From Streptomyces sp. NBC_00224 (GTDB taxonomy: Bacteria > Actinomycetota > Actinomycetes > Streptomycetales > Streptomycetaceae), in assembly GCF_041435195.1 (NCBI RefSeq), contig NZ_CP108106.1, positions 7,453,001 through 7,517,000 of the forward strand: 64,000 nt of DNA. The letters are read 5' to 3'. Position numbers and translations under genes: made by a program. This document shows positions 55,465-64,000 of this stretch, in pieces; the first letter of the stretch is position 1, and each line of letters begins with the position of its first letter. The notes beneath the pieces were generated by a model, which did no database searches, had not been told where the DNA came from, and worked only from the letters and a program-made list of their open reading frames with translations.

Positions 55465-56129
55465 CAGGGGGTGTCCTCGGTGGTGCGGGCGCGGCGGGCG
55501 CGCAGGACTTCCAGGGCGATCGGGAGCAGCGAGACGGCGACGACCAGCGCCACGAGCGGCAGCAGATAGCGGTCGACGTTCGGGATGGAGGAGCCCAGTG
55601 CGTACCCGCCGAGGACCAGGCCGCACGTCCACACCGTGCCGCCGATGACCTGCCAGAGCGCGAAGACCCCGGCCGGGACGTCGAGCACGCCCGCGAGGGG
55701 GTTGAGCACGGTCCGGACGATCGGGACGAAGCGGGCCAGGACGATCGCCTTCGCGTGGCCGTACTTGCCGAGCAGCTCCTCGGCGCGGGCCGCGCCCTCA
55801 TGGAGCTTGCGGGACTTGGCGCGGGCCAGCAGCGCGCGGCCGCCGCGGCGGCCGATCCAGTACCCCACCTGCGCTCCGACGAGCGCGCCCGCCATGGAGG
55901 CGAGCAGGACCTGCGGCAGGGAGAGTGACACCGGCCCGTCGCCGCCCGGCACGCACAGCAGCCCGGCGGTGAACAGCAGCGAGTCGCCGGGCAGGAAGAA
56001 GCCGACGAGCAGCCCGGTCTCGGCGAACAGCACGACGGCGACGCCGATCGCGCCGAACGCCGAGAGCAGCGAGCCCGCGTCCAGCACGTTCACGGCCTGG
56101 GGGGCGGTGGCGAACAGGGGTACGGCCAT
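55464..56129 (-). CDS. DedA family membrane protein
   Basis: This is a 221-residue protein with AVVLFAETGLLVGFFLPGDSLLF near the start, then GYWIGRRGGRALL and the DedA hallmark LARFVPIVRTVLNPLAGV with its essential Arg. DedA proteins flip lipid carriers such as undecaprenyl phosphate. It heads the operon with two PAP2 phosphatases, which fits carrier recycling. The start is ATG 56129 with GGGAGGG nine bases upstream. Confidence 0.92.
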   Translation of the reverse strand: MAVPLFATAPQAVNVLDAGSLLSAFGAIGVAVVLFAETGLLVGFFLPGDSLLFTAGLLCVPGGDGPVSLSLPQVLLASMAGALVGAQVGYWIGRRGGRALLARAKSRKLHEGAARAEELLGKYGHAKAIVLARFVPIVRTVLNPLAGVLDVPAGVFALWQVIGGTVWTCGLVLGGYALGSSIPNVDRYLLPLVALVVAVSLLPIALEVLRARRARTTEDTP

Positions 56130-56186
56130 GGCGGTGGGCCCTCCCATAATGGTTTTCGGGCCGCGAGCAGCGCGGAGCCCGACTGA

Positions 56187-56221
56187 CTACAGTGGTGTAG
56201 ACGGTCTACAGAACTGTAGAC
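56187..56221. promoter_or_regulatory. Two tandem BlaI/MecI-type operators
   Basis: CTACA-N4-TGTAG (56187-56200) and GTCTACA-N4-TGTAGAC (56204-56221) are both perfect. They match the TACA/TGTA form of BlaI/MecI sites and lie between the BlaI gene and the divergent dedA gene, about 25 bases before the BlaI start. Confidence 0.85.
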
Positions 56222-56245
56222 GAAAGATCGAGGAGGATCGTTCCC

Positions 56246-56782
56246 ATGGGGGTCGTTGACGGGTCCGGCCACTTCGGCGACCGTGCGGGCGGCGACGCGC
56301 GGCGGCCCGCCGGCGAGCTGGAAGCGGGCGTCCTCGCGGCGCTGTGGGCCGCCGAAGGCCCGCTCACGCCCGGTGAGGTCCAGGGCGCGCTCGGCGGCAG
56401 CCTGGCCCGCACCACCGTGACGACGATCCTCACGCGGCTCTACGAGAAGGGCACCGTCACCCGCGGCCGCTCAGGCCGGGGCTTCGCCTACACCCCGACC
56501 GAGGACTCACCGGGCCTCACGGCCCGCCGGATGCACACCGAACTCGCCAAGGAGGAGGACCGCTCCACGGTCCTCGCCCGCTTCGTCTCGCAGCTCAGCG
56601 ACGAGGACGAGCAACTGCTGCGGACCCTTCTCGACGGGGAGGCGGGCGCGTCCGGCGAGGCGATATCCGGCGACCGGGCCAGCTCGGGCCGCGACCGGGC
56701 CAGCTCGGGCCGTGACCGGGCCACTTCGGGCCACGACGGGGGCGCCTCGGGCCGCGACCTGGCCGGGGGTGACCGGGGGTGA
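56246..56782 (+). CDS. BlaI/MecI/CopY-family repressor with repetitive tail
   Basis: This 178-residue protein starts at ATG 56246 behind GAGGA. The winged helix covers residues 20-95 (GVLAALWAAEGPLTPGEVQGALGG, TVTTILTRLYEKGTVTR). The dimerisation region runs to about 135. The last 35 residues are a 7-residue repeat (RDRASSG, with variants), encoded by 21-base tandem repeats. Repressors of this class are inactivated by a partner peptidase. The next gene encodes an M56 protein, and the stop overlaps its GTG start. Confidence 0.9.
   Translation: MGVVDGSGHFGDRAGGDARRPAGELEAGVLAALWAAEGPLTPGEVQGALGGSLARTTVTTILTRLYEKGTVTRGRSGRGFAYTPTEDSPGLTARRMHTELAKEEDRSTVLARFVSQLSDEDEQLLRTLLDGEAGASGEAISGDRASSGRDRASSGRDRATSGHDGGASGRDLAGGDRG
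56671..56758 (+). repeat. 21-base tandem repeats in the BlaI gene
   Basis: About four units near CGACCGGGCCAGCTCGGGCCG encode RDRASSG-like heptads. The first two are nearly identical and later ones diverged. Multiples of 21 keep the frame, so copy number can change length without loss. Confidence 0.85.
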
Positions 56783-57711
56783 TCTTCGCGGTGTGGATTC
56801 CGCTGCTCGTGCCGTTCCTCGCCGTCCCGGCCGCGCGCCGGCTCGCCGAGGCACTGCCGCCCAGGCCCGCCGCATGGCTGCTCGCCGCCGCCTCGACCGG
56901 CCTCGCTCTCTGCTCGGCGGCCGCCCTCGGACTGCTCGCCCTCGCGGGCGCCCTGCGGCTCCCGTTCGTCGCGGCCCTCGGCCATCTGGTGACCCCGCTC
57001 GACGAGGTGCCCGGCGCCGTCGCCCTGCCCGCCGCCTGCGCGGCCGCCGCGCTGCTCGCGCTCCGCGGCGTCGCCCTGATCCGCACCGCCCGCCGCCAGT
57101 TCGGCGAAGTGCGCACCGCCCGCCGCCGCCTCGCGCCCTCCACCGGCGAGCTCGCGGTGGTGCGCGACCCCTGCCCGTACGCCTACGCGCTGCCCGGCCG
57201 CCCCGGCCGCATCGTCGTCACCACCGGCATGCTCCGCGCCCTCGACCCGGCCGAGCGCGAAGCCCTGTTCGCCCATGAGCGGGCCCATCTGCGCGGCCGC
57301 CACCACCTCTTCCTCGCCGCGGCCGAGCTCGCCGCGCATCTGCACCCCTCGCTCCGCTCGCTGCGCGCGCCCCTCGAATACGCCCTGGAGCGCTGCGCCG
57401 ACGAGGCCGCCGCCGGAGCCGTGGGCGACCGCGGGCTCGCCGCCCGCGCCATCGGCCGGGCCGCCCTCGCGAGCCGTACGGGCGAGCCCGCGCCGCGGCC
57501 GCGCGCGGCCCTCGCGGCGGTGGCGGGGCCCGTGCCGCGCCGGGTCGCCGCGCTCCTGGACCGCGGCCCGGCCGCGGCCCCGCTCCGCTCGCGCGGCGCC
57601 CGGCTGGTAGCGGCCGCGCTGGTCGCCTGCCTCTGCGCCTCCGCGGTCTCGGCGGTCGATGCCGCCGCCGATCTGCACGGCGGCATCGAGACGGCCCAGG
57701 GCGAGGACTGA
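56779..57711 (+). CDS. M56-family membrane metallopeptidase (BlaR1-like)
   Basis: This 310-residue protein has N-terminal helices (VIFAVWIPLLVPFLAVPAA; GLALCSAAALGLLALAG), the zinc motif FAHERAHLRGRHH (HExxH) at about 166-178, and a further Glu in YALERCADEAA. It has no extracellular penicillin-binding domain, unlike true BlaR1. By analogy it cleaves the BlaI repressor after sensing an envelope signal. The GTG start overlaps the BlaI stop by four bases. Confidence 0.87.
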   Translation: MIFAVWIPLLVPFLAVPAARRLAEALPPRPAAWLLAAASTGLALCSAAALGLLALAGALRLPFVAALGHLVTPLDEVPGAVALPAACAAAALLALRGVALIRTARRQFGEVRTARRRLAPSTGELAVVRDPCPYAYALPGRPGRIVVTTGMLRALDPAEREALFAHERAHLRGRHHLFLAAAELAAHLHPSLRSLRAPLEYALERCADEAAAGAVGDRGLAARAIGRAALASRTGEPAPRPRAALAAVAGPVPRRVAALLDRGPAAAPLRSRGARLVAAALVACLCASAVSAVDAAADLHGGIETAQGED

Positions 57712-57841
57712 CCCTCGGCGCACGTGGGGGCACCCCAACGGCCCAGCAACGCTGAGGCCCGGCGCCCGGCGCCCCGGAGAGTGGATCCCGTACGCCGGTG
57801 ACGGCGTGCCACGCCACGAGCGGCCACCCCGGGAGGCAGCC

Positions 57842-58414
57842 ATGACATGCATCAACCGACGGGACCTCGGACTCCTGGTCCTGCGGGTGGGCACCGGCGC
57901 CGTCCTCGCGGCGCACGGCACCCAGAAGCTCTTCGGCTGGTTCGGCGGCGGCGGGATCGAGGGCACGGCCGCCGCGATGGAGCACATGGGCTTCCGCCCC
58001 GGCAAGCAGAGCGCGGTGGCCGCCGGGCTCGGCGAGGCGGGCGGGGGCGCACTCCTCGCCCTCGGCCTCGCCACCCCGGCCGCCGGGGCCGCGGCGGCCG
58101 GAGCGATGGCGGGCGCGGTCGCCGTGCACGCCCCGGCCGGGTTCTTCGCCCAGGGCGGCGGCTTCGAGTACCCGGCGTTCCTCGGCTTCACGGCCGCCGC
58201 GATCGGCGTCGCCGGGGCCGGGCGCTACTCCCTCGACCACGCCTCCGGCCACGTCCTGGACCGGCCGTGGACGGTCGCCCTGGCGTTCCTCGGCAGCGCG
58301 GCGGCCGCCGCCCTGGTCGTCGGCCGCCGCGCGCAGGACCAGGACGACGGCGACTCCGAGGTCGAGCGGGTGGCGGAGGCCGACGCGTCACCGGAGGCCG
58401 GGACGACCGCGTAA
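57842..58414 (+). CDS. DoxX family membrane protein
   Basis: This 190-residue protein has four hydrophobic helices: LGLLVLRVGTGAVLAAHGTQKLFGWFGG, then GLGEAGGGALLALGLATPAAG, AGAMAGAVAVHA and FTAAAIGVAGAG. The HGTQKLFGWFGGGG loop is typical of DoxX. DoxX proteins are quinone-related or thiol-redox membrane subunits. The charged tail (DDGDSEVERVAEAD) is cytoplasmic. It starts at ATG 57842 behind GGGAGG. Confidence 0.9.
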   Translation: MTCINRRDLGLLVLRVGTGAVLAAHGTQKLFGWFGGGGIEGTAAAMEHMGFRPGKQSAVAAGLGEAGGGALLALGLATPAAGAAAAGAMAGAVAVHAPAGFFAQGGGFEYPAFLGFTAAAIGVAGAGRYSLDHASGHVLDRPWTVALAFLGSAAAAALVVGRRAQDQDDGDSEVERVAEADASPEAGTTA

Positions 58415-58576
58415 CCCGCCCGCGCACAAACCGGCCCCAGGGCATTCAACTCGCGCGGCTGTTGAGATCGAGACGCAGGCCACAGGCCCGTGCGGAGGAC
58501 CCGGGCCGTATTCTGTCCGTCGACGGCGCGTACCCCGACCGGGGGCGCGACCCTTTGTACGGCAGGGAGTGACGCT

Positions 58577-59029
58577 GTGCTGCGCACCATGTTCAAGTCC
58601 AAGATCCACCGAGCCACCGTGACCCAGGCCGACCTCCACTACGTGGGGTCGGTGACAGTCGACGCCGAGCTGATGGAAGCCGCCGATCTACTGCCCGGCG
58701 AGCTCGTCCACATCGTCGACATCGACAACGGCGCCCGCCTGGAGACCTACGTCATCGAGGGCGAGCGGGGTTCCGGCGTCATCGGCATCAACGGCGCCGC
58801 CGCCCACCTCGTCCACCCCGGCGACCTGGTGATCCTCATCAGCTACGCCCAGGTCGACGACGCCGAGGCGCGCGCCCTGCGCCCGAGCGTCGTCCACGTC
58901 GACGCGGACAACCGCATCGTCGAACTCGGCGCCGACGCCTCTGCCCCGGTGCCCGGCACCGACCAGCGCCGCAGTCCGCACGCCGTCGCCCCCGCCCCTT
59001 CCCGCCCCGTCGCCGTTCCCCAGCACTGA
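58577..59029 (+). CDS. panD: Aspartate 1-decarboxylase
   Basis: This 150-residue proenzyme makes beta-alanine from aspartate for pantothenate and coenzyme A. The self-cleavage site YVGSVTVD puts the pyruvoyl-forming Ser at residue 25, with Lys10 ([10 protein letters not shown]), Tyr22 and [13 protein letters not shown] also conserved. The start is GTG 58577. MFKSKIHR at 58589 is a possible alternative. The C-terminal 25 residues are a Pro-rich extension. It is followed 15 bases later by the racemase-like gene. Confidence 0.95.
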   Translation: MLRTMFKSKIHRATVTQADLHYVGSVTVDAELMEAADLLPGELVHIVDIDNGARLETYVIEGERGSGVIGINGAAAHLVHPGDLVILISYAQVDDAEARALRPSVVHVDADNRIVELGADASAPVPGTDQRRSPHAVAPAPSRPVAVPQH

Positions 59030-59044
59030 TCCGGGAGAAACGTC

Positions 59045-59674
59045 ATGCTCGCGCTGCTGCACACCTCGATGGTGCACGTGCCGGTCTTCAACGCCCTGCG
59101 CGACGAGAACCACCCGGGCCTCGAACTGCGCCACCTGGTCTACGAGGAACTGCTCGGCCGCGCCCGCGGGCTGGGCCCGGCCGGTGCCGCCGAGGCCACC
59201 AAGACGGTCATCTCCGAGATCACCGCCGAGGGCGCTACGGCCGTGCTGTGCACCTGCTCGACGATCGGCGCCGTCGCGGAGGCGGCCGGGGCCGAACTCG
59301 GCGTGCCCGTCCTGCGGGTGGACCGCCCGATGGCCGCGGCGGCGGTCGCCTACGGCTCCCGGATCACGGTCCTCGCCGCCCTGGAGGCCAGTCTGCGCCC
59401 GACCTCGGACCTGCTCCACGAGGAGGCGGCCGCGGCGGGCCGCGAGGTCTCGCTGCGGCCGGTCCTGGTGCCCGACGCCTGGCGCCGCTTCGAGAAGGGC
59501 GACCTGGAGGGCTACGCGTGGGCGGTGGCCGAAGCCATCGAGGAGGTCGAGGACGCGGACGTCATCGTCCTGGCCCAGGCCTCCATGACACCGGGCGCGC
59601 AGCTGGTCCCGTCGAAGATCCCGGTGCTGTCCAGCCCGCGCCTCGGCCTGGAGGCGGCGGCGAAGCTGGTGTGA
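59045..59674 (+). CDS. Aspartate/glutamate racemase-family protein
   Basis: This 209-residue protein has the first active-site region as VLCTCSTIGAVAEAAG (Cys in CTCST). The second block, VIVLAQASMTPGA, has Ala where a catalytic Cys (LgCtg) is usual. This points to a one-cysteine member, closer to decarboxylase or hydantoin/maleate isomerase relatives than to true racemases. It starts at ATG 59045, 15 bases after panD, and may be linked to aspartate or beta-alanine metabolism. Confidence 0.75.
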   Translation: MLALLHTSMVHVPVFNALRDENHPGLELRHLVYEELLGRARGLGPAGAAEATKTVISEITAEGATAVLCTCSTIGAVAEAAGAELGVPVLRVDRPMAAAAVAYGSRITVLAALEASLRPTSDLLHEEAAAAGREVSLRPVLVPDAWRRFEKGDLEGYAWAVAEAIEEVEDADVIVLAQASMTPGAQLVPSKIPVLSSPRLGLEAAAKLV

Positions 59675-59682
59675 ACGAGCGT

Positions 59683-59719
59683 GGTCCGGGGGCGCTCCGG
59701 TTGCGGAGCGCCCCGGACC
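59683..59719 (+). terminator. Bidirectional terminator
   Basis: A 16-bp stem (one bulged G) with loop GTTG at 59683-59719 stands between the racemase-like gene and convergent gnd. Confidence 0.8.
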
Positions 59720-59730
59720 GTGCCCGCCGC

Positions 59731-61173
59731 TCAGCCCGCCTCGACCTCCGTACGGTCCCCGCCCCACAGCGTGTGGAACGAGCCCTCGCGGTCCACCCGG
59801 CGATAGGTATGCGCCCCGAAGAAGTCCCGCTGCCCCTGGGTGAGCGCCGCCGGCAGCCGCTCGGCCCGCAGCGCGTCGTAGTACGCGAGCGCCGCAGAGA
59901 AGCCCGGCACCGGCACGCCCTGGCGCGTCGCCGCCACGACCACCGCGCGCCAGTCCTCCTGCGCCGCCCCGATCTCCTCACCGAACCGCTTGTCCGCGAG
60001 CAGGCTCACCAGCTCGGGCTCGGCGTCGTACGCGGCCCGGATCCGGTCCAGGAACGCCGCCCGGATGATGCACCCGGCGCGCCAGATCGCGGCCACCGAG
60101 CCGAGGTCCACACCCCACTCGTACTGCTCGCTGCCCGCCCGGATCTGGTGGAAGCCCTGGGTGTACGACACGATCTTCGAGGCGTACAGCGCCTGCTCCA
60201 CCTGGGCGGCGAAGGTCTCGGCCGCCTTCTCGTCGAGCGGCTCGGGAGCCGGTCCGGCGAGCGCGCGGGACGCCTCGCGCAGATCCGCGTGGCCCGAGAG
60301 GGAGCGCGCGAACACCGCCTCGGCGATGCCGGAGACCGGCACGCCGAGGTCGAGGGCGATCTGCACGGTCCACCGGCCTGTGCCCTTCTGCTCGGCCCGG
60401 TCCTGGACGACGTCGACGAACGGCTTCCCGCTCGCCGCGTCCTCGTGGGCGAGCACCTCCGCCGTGATCTCGATCAGATACGAGTCGAGGCGGCCCGTGT
60501 TCCAGCCCCGGAACGTCTCCGCGATCTTGGCGGGGGAGTACCCGGCGACCGTGCGCAGCAGGTGGTAGGCCTCGGCGATCAGCTGCATGTCGGCGTACTC
60601 GATGCCGTTGTGCACCATCTTCACGAAGTGGCCGGCCCCGTCCGGGCCGACGTGCGTGACGCAAGGGGTGCCGTCCGGTGCGTTCGCCGCGATCTTCTCC
60701 AGGAGCGGGCCGAGCGACTCGTACGACTCGGCCGAGCCGCCCGGCATGATGCTCGGGCCGTGCAGCGCGCCCTCCTCGCCGCCCGAGACGCCCGCGCCCA
60801 CGAAGTGGATGCCGCGCTCGCGCAGCTCGCGCTCGCGCCGCCGGGTGTCCTCGAAGTGCGCGTTGCCGCCGTCGATGATGACGTCGCCGGGTTCGAGCAG
60901 CGGCGCGAACTCCTCGATCACCGCATCCGTCGGCTCGCCCGCCTTCACCATGACGACCAGCCTGCGCGGCCGCTCCAGCGCGGCGACGAACTCCTCGGGC
61001 GTCTCGGCGGGCACGAACCGCCCCTCCTCGCCGAACTCCTCGACCAGCGCCCGGGTCTTGGCCGCCGTCCGGTTGTGCACCGCCACCGTGAGGCCGTTGC
61101 GAGCGAAGTTGCGGGCGAGGTTGCGCCCCATGACGGCGAGTCCGGTCACGCCGATCTGGGCTGTTCCACTCAT
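59731..61173 (-). CDS. gnd: 6-phosphogluconate dehydrogenase, decarboxylating
   Basis: This 480-residue enzyme converts 6-phosphogluconate to ribulose 5-phosphate and CO2 in the pentose phosphate pathway. It begins GTAQIGVTGLAVMGRNLARNFARNG (NADP-binding site). GAGVSGGEEGALHGPSIMPGG is the substrate loop, HFVKMVHNGIEYADMQLIAEAY contains the catalytic Lys, and RIDRE-like C-terminal contacts appear as AHTYRRVDREGSFH. The start is ATG 61173 behind GGAGCAC. Confidence 0.96.
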   Translation of the reverse strand: MSGTAQIGVTGLAVMGRNLARNFARNGLTVAVHNRTAAKTRALVEEFGEEGRFVPAETPEEFVAALERPRRLVVMVKAGEPTDAVIEEFAPLLEPGDVIIDGGNAHFEDTRRRERELRERGIHFVGAGVSGGEEGALHGPSIMPGGSAESYESLGPLLEKIAANAPDGTPCVTHVGPDGAGHFVKMVHNGIEYADMQLIAEAYHLLRTVAGYSPAKIAETFRGWNTGRLDSYLIEITAEVLAHEDAASGKPFVDVVQDRAEQKGTGRWTVQIALDLGVPVSGIAEAVFARSLSGHADLREASRALAGPAPEPLDEKAAETFAAQVEQALYASKIVSYTQGFHQIRAGSEQYEWGVDLGSVAAIWRAGCIIRAAFLDRIRAAYDAEPELVSLLADKRFGEEIGAAQEDWRAVVVAATRQGVPVPGFSAALAYYDALRAERLPAALTQGQRDFFGAHTYRRVDREGSFHTLWGGDRTEVEAG

Positions 61174-61187
61174 GGCTGTGCTCCTGA

Positions 61188-63460
<2,273 letters not shown>

Positions 63461-63776
63461 GCATCCACGATCTCTCGCGAATCGCCTTCCGTCGTCGTCC
63501 TTGAGACCGCATTGACACGTACTGCCATAGGAGTAGGCGCCTACTCCAGAAGTCGTCCATACATCGGACATTCGGTACAACTGCTGGTGAGGGTGGGTCT
63601 GTTTGGATCATTTCGGCCAGGCGTGCGACCAGGATGTCCGGTAGTAGTCGTACGTAAGTTCGGTCGAAAATCTGTAAGAATCGCGGCGATCCTGGCGCGG
63701 GCACGTCATGTCTTCGGATGTCTTCCAGGGGTCGGCGCCTGCGGGCGGAAACAAGCGGAAACAAAGGGGACGAGTG
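63461..63776. promoter_or_regulatory. 316-base divergent promoter region with an 18-base palindrome
   Basis: No gene is supported here. TTGACA at 63512-63517 is a good -35. The perfect palindrome GGAGTAGGCGCCTACTCC (63530-63547) overlaps the expected -10 position, so it could be a repressor site. It separates the DMT gene from the reductase gene. Confidence 0.6.
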
Positions 63777-64000
63777 GTGGATCTGGCGGCGGTGGCATCG
63801 GTGGGCGGGTTCTTCGCGCTGCGCACCGGACCGGCCGATGGCGCGCACCTTCCGCTGGCGCGGCTGTACGCGGGCGAGGGCGGGCCGCTGGCGGCCCGGA
63901 TCGACACCGTCGCGGCCGCCCTGCGCGCGCCCGACCGCCGGACCGCCGCCTCCATCGCCCACCTGGGACTCGTCGCCCGGCTCTGGTCGGTCTCCCTCGG
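63777..64000 (+). CDS. Probable ferric-siderophore reductase-like (2Fe-2S) protein, 3' end outside window
   Basis: The frame opens at GTG 63777 (or 63774) behind AAGGGG and continues beyond the window. The 74 visible residues (VDLAAVASVGGFFALRTGP, then RRTAASIAHLGLVARLWSVSLG) resemble the N-terminus of streptomycete FhuF-like (2Fe-2S) proteins. In those, a C-terminal Cys cluster, not seen here, binds the iron-sulfur centre. The call is therefore tentative. Confidence 0.6.
   Translation, partial: MDLAAVASVGGFFALRTGPADGAHLPLARLYAGEGGPLAARIDTVAAALRAPDRRTAASIAHLGLVARLWSVSL

Noticed and set aside
63530..63547. DtxR/IdeR iron box
   Set aside because: Only the TAGGC/GCCTA core resembles it; the outer TTAGG/CCTAA bases are missing.

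Overview
The window comes from a Streptomyces-type actinomycete chromosome. GC content is very high, many genes start with GTG (one with TTG), TTA codons are almost absent, and hallmark actinomycete genes are present: a conservon, a SARP regulator, an Rpf/LysM/M23 cell-wall hydrolase, and monomeric isocitrate dehydrogenase. Nothing looks like a phage, plasmid or insertion sequence. There is no integrase, transposase or CRISPR array.

Layout. 1-2529: the end of a conservon (CvnA tail, Roadblock protein, DUF742 protein, GTPase) with a GAF protein added. 2556-5556: an acyl-CoA dehydrogenase-like gene and a Gfo/Idh/MocA oxidoreductase. 5665-8150: tRNA-Pro(GGG) and icd. 8432-12749: a two-gene regulated-protease cassette. 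One gene encodes an effector-associated domain plus trypsin-like protease. The next encodes a 1081-residue STAND/NACHT ATPase whose C-terminus is an acyl carrier protein domain. This is the most unusual system in the window. 12821-23230: an ArsR regulator, then a cryptic biosynthetic locus on the minus strand. It encodes an SDR, a GriC/GriD-like carboxylate reductase pair, an inositol-phosphatase-like protein, an NmrA-like protein, an FmdE-like protein, a JAMM protein, a fumarase/adenylosuccinate-lyase-family enzyme and an amino-acid-dehydrogenase-like enzyme. A MarR regulator is divergent from it, with operator-like repeats in two promoter regions. 23597-28047: bacterial nitric oxide synthase, an AraC regulator whose frame stays open into it, an MFS exporter and a lipid kinase. 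28085-32165: a tRNA-like gene with an abnormal anticodon arm, an SGNH-like protein, an aminotransferase fold without its PLP lysine, a DUF2156 protein with a TTA codon, and a SARP regulator.

32398-38933: an NAD-kinase-like protein and SPFH protein pair, a secreted GH31 glycosidase, a CGNR regulator and AzlCD. 38959-44297: a DMT transporter, a PAP2 enzyme, a TetR regulator with a perfect operator, and an aga-like amino sugar set (DeoR regulator, SIS isomerase/deaminase, class II aldolase). 44435-50929: P450, cobK/cobF, the lutABC lactate operon and a DUF309 protein. 51036-64000: a second tRNA-Pro(GGG) identical to the first, an AraC regulator, a Tat lipoprotein deacetylase, two PAP2 phosphatases with DedA, a BlaI/M56 pair with two operators, DoxX, panD, a racemase-like protein, gnd, the Rpf/LysM/M23 hydrolase, a DMT transporter and the start of a probable ferric-siderophore reductase.

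Most functional assignments come from motifs recognised by eye. No database searches were run.
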